Source of the DNA: Mycobacterium sp. 236(2023)
GTDB taxonomy: Bacteria > Actinomycetota > Actinomycetes > Mycobacteriales > Mycobacteriaceae
Assembly: GCF_029623955.1 (NCBI RefSeq)
Contig: NZ_JARSBP010000003.1
Coordinates: 620,001-684,000 of the forward strand
Direction: 5' to 3'
DNA: 64,000 nucleotides
The notes under the pieces: generated by a model
Databases searched by the model: none
Seen by the model: the letters and a program-made list of their open reading frames with translations, nothing else
What the model was told of the DNA's origin: nothing
Translations under genes and position numbers: made by a program
Shown: piece after piece, positions 24,220-33,176 of the stretch
How positions within the stretch are numbered: the first letter of the stretch is position 1
How the letters are laid out: each line of letters starts with the position of its first letter

Positions 24220-25011
24220 TTACAGGTCGGGGATCGGGAGTTCGAGATTGGGGAAGGTGATTCCGCCGTCGACTTCAAGCGTCTTACCCGTCAGGTATGC
24301 ACCGGCCGGGGAGGCGAGATAGACGGCGGCAGCGGCGATGTCGAGCGGATCACCCAGACGCTTCATCGGCGTCGCCTTCTCCATCGGGTCGCGCAGATCG
24401 TCGTTGCTCGCGACGATCTCGAGGGCCGATGTCAGGATCGAGCCCGGCGCGATCGCGTTGACGCGGATGCGCGGTGCGAGGTCGAGAGCGGACAGCCGGG
24501 TGTAGTGCGCCAGCGCGGCTTTCGCGGTGCCGTAGGCGGCGAAGCCGCGGCCTGCGACGCGTCCCATCGTCGACGTGATGTTGATGATGCTGCCGCCGCC
24601 GGAGCCCTCCAACATCAGCGGCACCGCGGCGGTGGTGAGGGCGTGCGCGGTCGCGACGTTGAACGCGAACGCGTCGCGCATGTCTTTGGTGCTGGTGTTG
24701 AGCAGAGCGTTCGGCATCGTGCCGCCGACGTTGTTGACGACGATGTCTAGTTTGCCGAAGGCCTCCTTGGCCTGCGCCGCGAGCGCCGCGGTGTCCTCGG
24801 CGTGGGCCAGGTCGGCGACGACGATGTGGGCGCGCCGTCCGGTGCCGGCGATCTGCTCGGCGACCTCGTCGAGCTGGGACTGCGTGCGCGCGGCAATCAG
24901 CACGTCAGCGCCTGCTTCGGCGAAGGCGAGGGCCATTGCGGCGCCGAGCCCGCGTCCCGCACCCGTCACCACTGCCACTTGATCGTCGAGCCGGAACCGG
25001 TCCAGAATCAC
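24220..25011 (-). CDS. short-chain dehydrogenase/reductase (Rv0927c-like)
   Basis: A 263-residue SDR with cofactor motif [20 protein letters not shown] at residues 14-33, NNVGG (the NNAG-type motif), the catalytic serine in [10 protein letters not shown] and YGTAK (YxxxK), and ending in VDGGITFPN. It is of classical FabG type and would reduce or oxidise a hydroxy or keto group with NAD(P). The start is a GTG at 25011 with GGGAGG five bases upstream. A KstR-type palindrome 65 bases upstream suggests control by sterol-derived acyl-CoA. It is followed by the DapB-like reductase, probably one transcript. Confidence 0.9.
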   Translation of the reverse strand: MILDRFRLDDQVAVVTGAGRGLGAAMALAFAEAGADVLIAARTQSQLDEVAEQIAGTGRRAHIVVADLAHAEDTAALAAQAKEAFGKLDIVVNNVGGTMPNALLNTSTKDMRDAFAFNVATAHALTTAAVPLMLEGSGGGSIINITSTMGRVAGRGFAAYGTAKAALAHYTRLSALDLAPRIRVNAIAPGSILTSALEIVASNDDLRDPMEKATPMKRLGDPLDIAAAAVYLASPAGAYLTGKTLEVDGGITFPNLELPIPDL

Positions 25012-25075
25012 GCGCGCCTCCCATTGTTGACGCGGGAAACGCTAGCAAGGGCAGCGGGTCCGCGTGGCCGGTTTC

Positions 25076-25089
25076 TGGAACACGTTCTA
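25076..25089. promoter_or_regulatory. KstR-type operator upstream of the SDR gene
   Basis: TGGAACACGTTCTA fits the KstR consensus TNNAACNNGTTNNA at every fixed position. KstR is the TetR-family repressor of sterol catabolism in mycobacteria. It lies 65 bases before the SDR start and 123 bases before the divergent endonuclease-like gene. Confidence 0.65.
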
Positions 25090-25211
25090 CTTTGAGTCGG
25101 AGTTCTCGCCGACTTCTGCACGATGGTTGTTGCGAGCAGTTATCCACAGCCTGTACGCAGAAGTCGCGATCGAGCCGCTGTTCTGTCGGACAGCGCACTG
25201 AACATCAGCCT

Positions 25212-26033
25212 ATGGACTACCCCTTTGTCGGCGCGGAAGCGCTGACCGCGGGTGCGCTCACCCGCGGGGCCTTGCGGTGGAATTACCGTGCGATCCAGCC
25301 CGGGATCTACATCCCAAAGGCTGCTGAGGCTGACGTCGTGATCAGTGCCAAGGCGGCGTGGCTGTGGAGTGGGCGGCGGGGCGTCATCGCCGGAAGGGCG
25401 GCCGCGGCAATGCACGGCGCCCGGTGGGTCGACACTGGCACCCCGATAGAGATAATCGCCGATCACACACGGCCGCGACGCGGGATCATTGTGCGCGAGG
25501 AGCGCATCAGTACAGACGAGATCACCGCTGTGGGTGGTGTCGCTGTCACGACGCCTGCACGCACCGCGCTGGATCTGGCTCGATACCTGCCGCGTGACTC
25601 AGCAGTGGTCCATCTCGACGCACTCGCCAACGCAACCGGCGTGACCGCGACTCGGATTCTCGATCTCGCAGCGAGATACCCTGGCGCACGGGGCATTCGA
25701 CGGGCTCAGGTACCGCTCGCATTGATGGATGCCGGAGCTCGGTCACCCCGCGAGACCTGGTTGCGATTGTTATTGATCGACGCCGGGCTGCCGGCACCAC
25801 GCACTCAGGTCCGTGTCTGCGATGGGATGCAGGAGGCATTCCTCGACATGGGATACGAGGAGCCCAAGGTGGGTCTCGACTACGAAGGGGCTCACCACAG
25901 CTCCGAACGCAGGCAGTACGTGCGAGACATCGGCAGGGCCGAGTTCATCGACAGCCAAGGGTGGGTTGACATCAAGGTGGTCGCGGAACACACGCGCGCG
26001 GATTCATCCTTCATCGGGTGCGAGAGGCATTGA
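25212..26033 (+). CDS. endonuclease-like DUF559-type protein with frameshifted C-terminus
   Basis: A 273-residue protein of a common actinobacterial type: an N-terminal AbiEi/transcriptional-regulator-like part (GAEALTAGALTRGALRWNYRAIQPGIYIP, core TRGALRWNYRAIQPGIY) and a C-terminal Vsr/DUF559-like nuclease region (AFLDMGYEEPKVGLDYEGAHHSSERRQYVRDIGR, core VGLDYEGAHH). The last ten residues after VVAEHTRA look wrong. In another frame the DNA continues GFILHRVREALIRRGWTLPK to a TGA at 26066-26068, the ending expected for this family, so one base seems to be missing near 25998-26004. Either the gene is slightly truncated or the sequence has an error. Function unproven. Confidence 0.7.
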   Translation: MDYPFVGAEALTAGALTRGALRWNYRAIQPGIYIPKAAEADVVISAKAAWLWSGRRGVIAGRAAAAMHGARWVDTGTPIEIIADHTRPRRGIIVREERISTDEITAVGGVAVTTPARTALDLARYLPRDSAVVHLDALANATGVTATRILDLAARYPGARGIRRAQVPLALMDAGARSPRETWLRLLLIDAGLPAPRTQVRVCDGMQEAFLDMGYEEPKVGLDYEGAHHSSERRQYVRDIGRAEFIDSQGWVDIKVVAEHTRADSSFIGCERH

Positions 26034-26130
26034 TACGACGCGGTTGGACGTTGCCGAAATCTGCGTGAGAGCTGCTGGCGCGAGCCAGGAGCGACCATCA
26101 CGCAGAACTCGATGCAGCGCAGCGCATGGC

Positions 26131-27045
26131 CTACTTTTTGGCGGCGGCTTTCTTGGCCGGAGCCTTCTTCGCGGCTTTCTTCGCAGGCGCTTTCTTGGCG
26201 GCAGCCTTCTTGGCCGGAGCTTTCTTGGCGGGCTCCTTGTCGCCCGAGGACTGCTCCTTGCGCGCCTTGACGCTCGCTTCCAGCTTGGCCAGCAGATCGG
26301 AGACGTCCTCGGTCTCGTCGAGCTCCTGCGGCTGCTCTTCGGTGGTGAACGCTTCGCCGCCTTCGAGTTTCGCCTGGATCAGCTCGCGCATCTGCTCCTG
26401 GTAGTCGTCGTGATAGCGGTCGGGGTTGAAGTCGTCGGTCATGGAGTCGACGACCTGGCTGGCCATCTTCAGCTCGGCCGGTTTGACTTCCACCTCTTTG
26501 TCGAGCACGGGGAAGTCCGGGTCGCGGATCTCGTCGGGCCACAGCAGCGTGTGGATCACCATGACATCGCGCTTGCTGAAATCCTTCACCCGCAGCGCGG
26601 CCAGCCGGGTCTTGTTGCGCAGCGCGAAGTTCACGATCGCGACCCGGTCGGTGTCCATCAGCGTCTTGGCGAGCAGCGTGTACGACTTCGTCGACTTGCC
26701 GTCGGGCTCCAGGAAATACGACTTGTCGTACATCAGCGGATCGAGGTCGGCGGCAGGCACGAACTCGAGCACGTCGATCTCGCGGCTGCGCTCCTCGGGC
26801 AGCGTCGAGATGTCGTCGTCGGTGATGATCACGGTCTGGCCGTCGTCCGATTCATAGGCCTTGGCGATGTCGCGGTACTCGACGACCTCACCGCACACCT
26901 CGCAGACCCGCTTGTAGCGGATGCGTCCGTTGTCCTTCTCGTGCACCTGATGGAACTTGATGTCGTGGTCCTCGGTGGCGCTGTAGACCTTGACCGGGAC
27001 GTTGACCAGCCCGAAAGCGATAGAGCCCTTCCAAATGGACCGCAT
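26131..27045 (-). CDS. ku: non-homologous end-joining protein Ku
   Basis: A 304-residue bacterial Ku. The core runs from MRSIWKGSIAFGLVNVPVKVYSA (core WKGSIAFGLVNVPVK) through KRVCEVCGEVVEYRDIAKAYE, with Cys-x2-Cys, to DDYQEQMRELIQAKLEGGE. It forms a ring homodimer that binds double-strand ends and recruits LigD. After about residue 265 comes a lysine- and alanine-rich tail (repeats such as KKAPAKKAA), which in M. smegmatis Ku promotes DNA binding and protein bridging. It overlaps the upstream sugar kinase by one base, and ligD is divergent beyond that kinase. This is the Rv0937c counterpart. Confidence 0.95.
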   Translation of the reverse strand: MRSIWKGSIAFGLVNVPVKVYSATEDHDIKFHQVHEKDNGRIRYKRVCEVCGEVVEYRDIAKAYESDDGQTVIITDDDISTLPEERSREIDVLEFVPAADLDPLMYDKSYFLEPDGKSTKSYTLLAKTLMDTDRVAIVNFALRNKTRLAALRVKDFSKRDVMVIHTLLWPDEIRDPDFPVLDKEVEVKPAELKMASQVVDSMTDDFNPDRYHDDYQEQMRELIQAKLEGGEAFTTEEQPQELDETEDVSDLLAKLEASVKARKEQSSGDKEPAKKAPAKKAAAKKAPAKKAAKKAPAKKAAAKK

Positions 27046-27977
27046 CAGCCCAGTATGTCCGATGTGGTGGCCGCATCACGTGCAACGCGGTCAGGAAGGT
27101 CGGCTCCGGGCTTGGCGACCGTCAGTGCCGAGGTGAGCGTCGCGGCGCGCACGGCCGAGGTCAGTGCGTCGGTGCCGATCGCCGCCAGTCGCGAGCGGCG
27201 CTGCGCGCCGAGCAGATCCATCGACCACAACGCGTCGATCAGCCCCGTCATGAACGCGTCTCCGGCGCCCACCGTGTCCACCACATCGACATTCCCCGCA
27301 GGTACCCGCACGGTTCCCGCCGCACACATTGCGACCGCCCCCTCGCCGCCGAAGGTGACGACGACGATCGACGGGCCGAGTGCCAGCCATGACGTGGCGA
27401 TCTGCTCGGGGCTGCGCGTCGGATCGATCCAGCGCAGATCCTCGTCGCTGGCCTTGACGACGTCGGCCTTCTCCAGCATGCGGTCGATGCGGTTGCGAGC
27501 CGCGTCGGGGTCCGCGAGCAGGGCGGGACGGACATTCGGGTCGAAGGTGAACGTTGCCGACAGATGGTAGGTGTCGACGAGTGCCTTGGCGGCCAGGCAG
27601 CCCGGTTCGAGGACGGCTGCGATCGACCCGGTGTGCACGACGAGCGGTGGTGCGGCTTCGGGGGTGCCGGTCAACACCCACTCGATGTCGAACGAGTATG
27701 TCGCGGAACCTGAAACATCGAGCATCGCGCGGGCGGTGGCGGTTTTCTTGGCATCCGTGCTGCCCGGAACCAGTTGCGCACCAGAGGCTTCGACATAGTC
27801 CTTGATGCGGCGGCCGTATGCGTCGGTACCGATGTGGGTGAGGAAGTCGACGTCGCGGCCGAGCCGGGCGAGCCCGACGGCGACGTTGAGCGGGCTGCCG
27901 CCGACGTGCTCTCCGATGGCGTGCCCGTCGCGCTCCACGATGTCGATCAGTGCCTCACCGATGACAAGTGCCCTCAC
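27045..27977 (-). CDS. PfkB-family carbohydrate kinase (fructokinase-like)
   Basis: A 310-residue ribokinase-fold kinase. The N-terminus MRALVIGEALIDIVERDG and GGSPLNVAVGLARLG form the sugar-binding region, and the C-terminal DTVGAGDAFMTGLIDAL carries the catalytic aspartate and anion hole typical of PfkB enzymes. It would transfer phosphate from ATP to a hexose such as fructose. It is wedged between ku and ligD, reading in the ku direction, and touches ku by one base (27045), so the two may be co-transcribed. Nothing connects a sugar kinase to end joining, so the arrangement may be accidental. Confidence 0.88.
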   Translation of the reverse strand: MRALVIGEALIDIVERDGHAIGEHVGGSPLNVAVGLARLGRDVDFLTHIGTDAYGRRIKDYVEASGAQLVPGSTDAKKTATARAMLDVSGSATYSFDIEWVLTGTPEAAPPLVVHTGSIAAVLEPGCLAAKALVDTYHLSATFTFDPNVRPALLADPDAARNRIDRMLEKADVVKASDEDLRWIDPTRSPEQIATSWLALGPSIVVVTFGGEGAVAMCAAGTVRVPAGNVDVVDTVGAGDAFMTGLIDALWSMDLLGAQRRSRLAAIGTDALTSAVRAATLTSALTVAKPGADLPDRVARDAATTSDILG

Positions 27978-28018
27978 CGTTTCGACGCTACCGCGTGGTT
28001 TGTGGGTAATACCGTGGA

Positions 28019-30286
28019 GTGGTGGACCGTTACGGCCGGGTGAGGCTGACCAACCCGGATAAGGTGCTGTTCCCGGCTTCCGGGACCACCAAAGCGGAAG
28101 TCTTCGAGTACTACGTGAACGTGGCCGAGGCGATGCTGCCGCACATCGCGGGGCGTCCCGTGACCCGCAAGCGGTGGCCCAACGGTGTCGAGGAGTCCTC
28201 GTTCTTCGAAAAGCAGTTGGCGTCCTCGGCGCCGGACTGGCTCGACCGCGGCACCATCGCGCACAAGTCGGGGACGACGACCTACCCCGTCATCGACACG
28301 GTGGAGGGGTTGGCGTGGATCGCGCAGCAGGCGGCGCTGGAAGTGCACGTGCCGCAGTGGCGGTTCACCGACGGGGGTGAGGTGGGTCCTGCGACGCGCA
28401 TCGTGTTCGACCTCGACCCGGGCGAGGGTGTCACCTTTCGCCAGTTGTGCGAGGTGGCCGGCGAGGTGCGGGACCTGATCACCGATATCGGGTTGACGAC
28501 GTTCCCGTTGACCAGCGGCAGCAAGGGCCTGCATCTCTATGTCCCGCTGCAGGAACCGATCAGCTCGCGGGGTGCGTCGGTGTTGGCCAAGCGGGTGGCC
28601 CAGCAGCTCGAGCAGACCATGCCGAAGAAGGTCACGGCGACGATGACCAAGAGCGTGCGTGACGGAAAGGTGTTCCTCGACTGGAGCCAGAACAACGGCA
28701 ACAAGACGACGATCGCCCCGTATTCGCTTCGCGGACGCGAACATCCGACGGTGGCCGCGCCGCGGACGTGGGATGAGATCGAGGATCCCAAGCTGCGGCA
28801 TCTGACGTTCGACGAGGTGCTCGAAAGGCTCGAACGCGACGGCGACCTACTGGCAGATCTGGACGAGAAGCTGCCCGCCACCGACAAACTCACGCAGTAC
28901 CGCAGCATGCGGGACCGGTCGAAGACGCCGGAACCTGTGCCCGCCGAAGCGCCGGAGACCGGGAGTAACGACAGGTTCGTCATCCAGGAGCACCATGCCC
29001 GCCGACTGCACTACGACTTCCGGTTGGAGCGCGACGGCGTGTTGGTCAGCTGGGCGGTGCCGAAGAATCTGCCGGACACCCCGTCGGTGAATCATCTTGC
29101 GGTTCATACCGAAGACCACCCGATGGACTACATCGACTTCGCGGGCAAGATCCCGGCGGGGGAGTACGGCGGCGGCGAGGTGTACATCTGGGACACAGGC
29201 ACCTACGAGGCGGAGAAGTTCCGGGACAATCCGCCCGACGGCCCCGAGAAGGGCGGCGAGGTGATCGTCACGCTGCACGGTTCGAAGATCGAAGGCCGGT
29301 ATGCGCTGATCCAGACCGACGGCAAGAACTGGCTCGCCCACCGGATGAAGGATCAGCAGAAGCCGACTGCCGGTGATCTGGCCCCGATGCTGTCGACCGA
29401 GGGTTCGGTGCAGCGGCTGACCAAGGGGCAGTGGGCCTTTGAAGGAAAGTGGGATGGCTATCGGCTCTTGGTCGAAGCTGACCACGGCCGGCTGACACTG
29501 CGATCGCGACGGGGCCGCGACGTGACCGGCGAGTATCCGCAGCTGGAGGCACTGGCTGCGGATCTCGCGGACCATCACGTGATTCTCGACGGCGAGGCGG
29601 TGGCCCTCGACGAGTCCGGGGTGCCGAGTTTCGGGGAGATGCAGAACCGCAAGCGCTCCACACGGTTGGAGTTCTGGGCGTTCGACATTCTGTTCCTCGA
29701 CGGGCGGTCGCTGATGCGTGCCAAGTACTCCGACCGGCGTCGACTCTTGGAGGCACTGGCAGACGGCGGCGGGCTGATCGTGCCCGATGTGCTCGACGGC
29801 GACGGACCGGAAGCGTTGGAATACGCGAGGTCTCGACGGTGGGAAGGCGTGATCGCCAAGAAGCGCGACTCCACGTACCAGCCGGGGCGGCGGTCGTCGG
29901 CGTGGATCAAGGACAAGATCTGGAACACCCAGGAGGTGGTGATCGGAGGTTGGCGTCAGGGTGAAGGCGGCCGCACGAGCGGCATCGGGGCGTTGATGCT
30001 CGGCATCCCCGACGGTGACGGGCTGCAGTTCGTCGGACGGGTCGGCACCGGGTTCAGCGAGAAGGAGCTGGCGTCGCTGAAGAAGACGCTGGCGCCCCTG
30101 CAGACAGACGAATCACCCTTCACGACAAGGCTTACCGGGCCCGATGCGAAGGGCGTGACGTATGTGCGCCCAGAGCTGGTGGGGGAGGTGCGCTATAGCG
30201 AACGCACGTCGGATGACCGGCTGCGGCAACCGAGTTGGCGCGGTTTGCGGGACGACAAGACGCCGGACGAGGTCGTGTGGGAATAG
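28019..30286 (+). CDS. ligD: multifunctional ATP-dependent DNA ligase LigD
   Basis: A 755-residue three-module protein in mycobacterial order. First is the primase-type polymerase domain (about 1-290) with metal-binding D131 and D133 in VFDLDPGEGVTF and the SGSKGLHLYVPL motif. Then comes the 3'-phosphoesterase domain (about 310-460), with RFVIQEHHARRLHYDFRLE, H325 being in HHARR. Last is the ATP-dependent ligase domain, whose nucleophile is K477 in FEGKWDGYRLL, with a C-terminal OB part (GGWRQGEGGRTSGIGALML). With Ku it fills, trims and seals double-strand breaks. The start is a GTG at 28019, with a second GTG directly after. Confidence 0.95.
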   Translation: MVDRYGRVRLTNPDKVLFPASGTTKAEVFEYYVNVAEAMLPHIAGRPVTRKRWPNGVEESSFFEKQLASSAPDWLDRGTIAHKSGTTTYPVIDTVEGLAWIAQQAALEVHVPQWRFTDGGEVGPATRIVFDLDPGEGVTFRQLCEVAGEVRDLITDIGLTTFPLTSGSKGLHLYVPLQEPISSRGASVLAKRVAQQLEQTMPKKVTATMTKSVRDGKVFLDWSQNNGNKTTIAPYSLRGREHPTVAAPRTWDEIEDPKLRHLTFDEVLERLERDGDLLADLDEKLPATDKLTQYRSMRDRSKTPEPVPAEAPETGSNDRFVIQEHHARRLHYDFRLERDGVLVSWAVPKNLPDTPSVNHLAVHTEDHPMDYIDFAGKIPAGEYGGGEVYIWDTGTYEAEKFRDNPPDGPEKGGEVIVTLHGSKIEGRYALIQTDGKNWLAHRMKDQQKPTAGDLAPMLSTEGSVQRLTKGQWAFEGKWDGYRLLVEADHGRLTLRSRRGRDVTGEYPQLEALAADLADHHVILDGEAVALDESGVPSFGEMQNRKRSTRLEFWAFDILFLDGRSLMRAKYSDRRRLLEALADGGGLIVPDVLDGDGPEALEYARSRRWEGVIAKKRDSTYQPGRRSSAWIKDKIWNTQEVVIGGWRQGEGGRTSGIGALMLGIPDGDGLQFVGRVGTGFSEKELASLKKTLAPLQTDESPFTTRLTGPDAKGVTYVRPELVGEVRYSERTSDDRLRQPSWRGLRDDKTPDEVVWE

Positions 30287-30290
30287 CCAG

Positions 30291-30911
30291 TCACTGACTG
30301 CCCGCTACCGAGTGCAGGACATAGCGGTGCATCTCCTGCTCGGGGCGATAAGGGACTGCCCGTAGGGTCGCCGTCCGCCCCCGGAAACGCTCGTCGGACT
30401 CGTCCAGCGTCAGCACGCCGCTAGGCGCATCGCTGACGCAGAATCCGTCCAAAGAGATGGCGATGTTGTCGAACGCCGCCTCGGTGCCGGCATAGCGTCC
30501 GGGACCTCCGTTGAGCCGCTCCAGTAACTCCAGTGGCTCGCGACCGCGCAGTGCGAAGACGTCCCTGCCATCGAGGAGCAGAGGGTGTCGCGTGCCGGCG
30601 GGCATGATTTCGCAGAGGCGGTCGGCCTCGTACCGCAGCACGAGTTCGCCACGGATTTCGGTCACGCTGTCAGCGGTCGGGCCGTCGCTTTCGTACGCGG
30701 CGATGAGGGCCTGTTTCTCGTCGTCGCTCAGCGCGTCGCCGAATATCTCCAGCGTCTCGCGCAGCATGTCGTCGGGGATGCGATCGGGACCGCGACCGGC
30801 GATGGTGCCGTAGGTCGCGGACAGAGCATCGACGTGCGCTGGGGACATGCCGAATTCGAGCCGGCCCAAACCTTTTAGTGGCCGTATGGTCCAGTCTGAT
30901 TCTGCTGCCAT
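30291..30911 (-). CDS. conserved hypothetical protein
   Basis: A 206-residue soluble protein with no signal peptide or membrane segment. It begins MAAESDWTIRPLKGLGRLEFGMSP, which resembles N-termini of small actinobacterial proteins with repeated GLG-x-x-x-FGMS motifs, and a second similar unit may lie near LNGGPGRYAGTEAAFDNIAISLDG. No catalytic residues stand out. It converges on ligD, with only four bases between stops, and diverges from the HNH endonuclease. The ATG at 30911 is preferred over one at 30944, which would add eleven residues of different character. Confidence 0.6.
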   Translation of the reverse strand: MAAESDWTIRPLKGLGRLEFGMSPAHVDALSATYGTIAGRGPDRIPDDMLRETLEIFGDALSDDEKQALIAAYESDGPTADSVTEIRGELVLRYEADRLCEIMPAGTRHPLLLDGRDVFALRGREPLELLERLNGGPGRYAGTEAAFDNIAISLDGFCVSDAPSGVLTLDESDERFRGRTATLRAVPYRPEQEMHRYVLHSVAGSQ

Positions 30912-31008
30912 CGTGATTGCCAGGATGCCACTCAACCTCGTCAACAGAAGCCGCGTCCTGAATAACGCAGTCCTGCCACAAAGTTTGAGTCAGTGGATTT
31001 GTCAGTGG

Positions 31009-31024
31009 TCGAATGTATGTTCGA
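31009..31024. promoter_or_regulatory. LexA/SOS-type box in front of the HNH endonuclease gene
   Basis: TCGAATGTATGTTCGA matches the mycobacterial LexA box TCGAACNNNNGTTCGA at all fixed positions but one. It overlaps TATGTT (31016-31021), a TANNNT -10 whose start point would fall on the ATG at 31028. LexA bound here would block the promoter. Some M. tuberculosis 13E12-family genes are known SOS genes. Confidence 0.7.
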
Positions 31025-31027
31025 ATG

Positions 31028-32530
31028 ATGTCGACCGGGGAGCTGCAGGCCAAGGTTGCCGCGCTGCGCTCCGCGTTCGACGACGTCGCGGCCGGCGATG
31101 TCGACCTGTTGACCCGGCACGAGTTGGTCTCTGCCCTCGATGAACTCGAGGTGCTCGGCTGCCAGTTGCCGTCGGTGAGCCACCGAATGTTGGCCCGTCT
31201 GCAGGTCGAAGCCACCCCGCAGCAGATGGGCGCCAAAACGTGGAAAGAAGTGTTGTCGGTGCGGTGGCGCATCTCCACCAGCGAGGCCCACCGCCGCTTG
31301 ACCGAGGCGTCGGTGTTGGCGCCGCGCCAACCCATCACCGGACCGGTGTTGCCTCCGGTGCTGCACGCGACGGCGGTGGCCGCGGCCCAGGGGTTGATCA
31401 ACGCCGAACACGTCACCGTCATCCGCAAAGCCGTCGCCAAACTCCCCGGGTTTGTCGACACGGTCACCCGGGAGCAGTTCGAAGTCAAATTGGTGCGTAC
31501 TGCGGTCGGCAACGGACCCAAAGAGGTCAAAGAGTCCGCCGAGTTGATGCTGTTCCTGATGGATCAGGACGGCCCCGAACCCGACGACATCAAACGCGGC
31601 CGCAAACGCGGCGTCACCAAACACAAACAGCGTGACGACGGCATGATCGACGTATCAGCAACATTCACGCCCGAGGCATGGGCGGTGTGGGAGCCGATCT
31701 TCGCCAAGTACGCCGCCCCCGGCATGTGCAACCCCGACGACCCAGAACCCTGCACGTCGGGCACCCCGTCGCAGGAACAGATCGACAACGATCACCGCAC
31801 CCTGTTCCAACGCCAACACGACGCCATCGTGGTGGTGGGACGGATCGCTTTGATGAGCGGCGACCTCGGCCAACTCAACGGGCTGCCGGTCACCGTCATC
31901 ATCCGCACGACCCTGCAAGACCTCGAATCTCGCGCCGGGGTTGGGGTCACCGGGGGCGGCACGAAGCTGCCGATCGCCGATGTCGTCAAAATGGCCGGTC
32001 ACTCGAACTGTCATCTGGCCGTGTTCGACAAAGCCACCGGCTCCGCCCTGGAGCTATTCCGGGCCCGACGGGTCGCGTCGCCGGCGCAGCGGATCATGCT
32101 GATCGCGCGCGACGGCGGCTGCACCAAACCCGGCTGCACCATCGGCGCCTACGGCTCCCAGGCCCATCATGTGGTGACGGACTGGATCAAGGGCGGCAAC
32201 ACCAACGTCGACGAACTCGGTTTGGCCTGCGGGCGGGACAATCGCAGCGTCACCGACGGCGGCTGGACCACCACCATGAACGAACGCCATGAGGTCGAAT
32301 GGATCCCGCCCGAACCGTTGGACACCGGACAAGCCCGGATCAACAACTACCATGTTCCCGAACGCCTCCTGCGACCCGAAGACACTGAACCCGAACAGCA
32401 TTCGGCGTCAGTCGCCGACACCGGCGCAGCGGCAAGCCCCGACAACGACCCCGAAACCGAAGGCCCACGCCCCAGCGATAACCCTGGCGAACCCGGCGGC
32501 CCCGCACCACCCGACAACCAGGTGGCCTGA
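31028..32530 (+). CDS. DUF222/HNH endonuclease, 13E12 repeat family
   Basis: A 500-residue protein with an N-terminal DUF222 region (SALDELEVLGCQLPSVSHRM, AEASVLAPRQPITGPVLPP type) and a C-terminal HNH nuclease motif around CTKPGCTIGAYGSQAHHVVTDW (key residues CxxxxC, HH) with TNVDELGLACGRDN. The last 70 residues are proline- and acid-rich and likely disordered. Such genes are dispersed in mycobacterial genomes and may be mobile or selfish. I start at ATG 31028 because it lies one helical turn behind the SOS-type box and matches a leaderless transcript; an ATG at 31013 would lie inside the box. Confidence 0.85.
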   Translation: MSTGELQAKVAALRSAFDDVAAGDVDLLTRHELVSALDELEVLGCQLPSVSHRMLARLQVEATPQQMGAKTWKEVLSVRWRISTSEAHRRLTEASVLAPRQPITGPVLPPVLHATAVAAAQGLINAEHVTVIRKAVAKLPGFVDTVTREQFEVKLVRTAVGNGPKEVKESAELMLFLMDQDGPEPDDIKRGRKRGVTKHKQRDDGMIDVSATFTPEAWAVWEPIFAKYAAPGMCNPDDPEPCTSGTPSQEQIDNDHRTLFQRQHDAIVVVGRIALMSGDLGQLNGLPVTVIIRTTLQDLESRAGVGVTGGGTKLPIADVVKMAGHSNCHLAVFDKATGSALELFRARRVASPAQRIMLIARDGGCTKPGCTIGAYGSQAHHVVTDWIKGGNTNVDELGLACGRDNRSVTDGGWTTTMNERHEVEWIPPEPLDTGQARINNYHVPERLLRPEDTEPEQHSASVADTGAAASPDNDPETEGPRPSDNPGEPGGPAPPDNQVA

Positions 32531-32543
32531 CGGGCGGCGGCGG

Positions 32544-33143
32544 TCAGACCGGCGGGTCGGGATCGTATTGGATGCCGCGGCGGACCTCGCGCGCCCGTTC
32601 GACGCCCGCGAGGCGAGCCACCAGGTGCAGCGCCATGTCGATGCCGGCGGACACGCCTGAAGCGGTGATCATGTCGTCGCTGTCAACGAACCGTGCCTCG
32701 CCGCGAACGTCGATCGTGGAATCAATCTCGGCCAGTAAGTCGAGAGACTTCCAATGCGTGGTCGCAGCGCGGTCACGCAGGATTCCAGCTGCCGCGTACA
32801 CCAAGGCGCCCGTGCAGACGCTCGTCATCAGCGTGCCCTCGCCCTTGACGCGGCGCACCCACTCGAGCGTCGGTTCGTTCTTGAGTTGCGGTCGGGTGCC
32901 CTGCCCGCCGGGATATATCAGGACGTCGAGACGGGGGCGGTCGGCCTCGCTGTGATCGGCGCGAACCGTCAAACCTTTGGCGCACAAAACTTCCCCTCCC
33001 TCCTGGGAGAAGGTGAAGACCCGCCAACCATCCTCTGGCCATGTCCTGGTCCAGAACGACAAGACCTCCCACGGCCCGATCGCGTCGAGTTCTTCGACAC
33101 CGGGAAAGAGCAGGATCCCGATGTGCTTGCTGTCATCCGTCAT
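32544..33143 (-). CDS. DJ-1/PfpI-family protein
   Basis: A 199-residue glutamine-amidotransferase-like protein. The N-terminal IGILLFPGVEELDAIGPWEVLSF contains the conserved acidic residue of the family, LDVLIYPGGQGTR follows, and the nucleophile elbow is MTSVCTGALVYAAAG with the cysteine in CTGA. The DAIGPWEVL start is typical of isonitrile-hydratase-like and GlxA-type DJ-1 proteins. It lacks the helix-turn-helix found in GlxA regulators, so it is more likely a stand-alone hydratase or stress protein. It converges on the HNH gene and is 33 bases from the SRPBCC gene. Confidence 0.85.
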   Translation of the reverse strand: MTDDSKHIGILLFPGVEELDAIGPWEVLSFWTRTWPEDGWRVFTFSQEGGEVLCAKGLTVRADHSEADRPRLDVLIYPGGQGTRPQLKNEPTLEWVRRVKGEGTLMTSVCTGALVYAAAGILRDRAATTHWKSLDLLAEIDSTIDVRGEARFVDSDDMITASGVSAGIDMALHLVARLAGVERAREVRRGIQYDPDPPV

Positions 33144-33176
33144 GGGTCAACGATGGCAGAAGATCCGAGCTGGGAT

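Noticed and set aside
31013..32530. ATG at 31013 as the start of the HNH gene
   Set aside because: It lies inside the SOS-type box and before the likely transcription start; 31028 fits both better.
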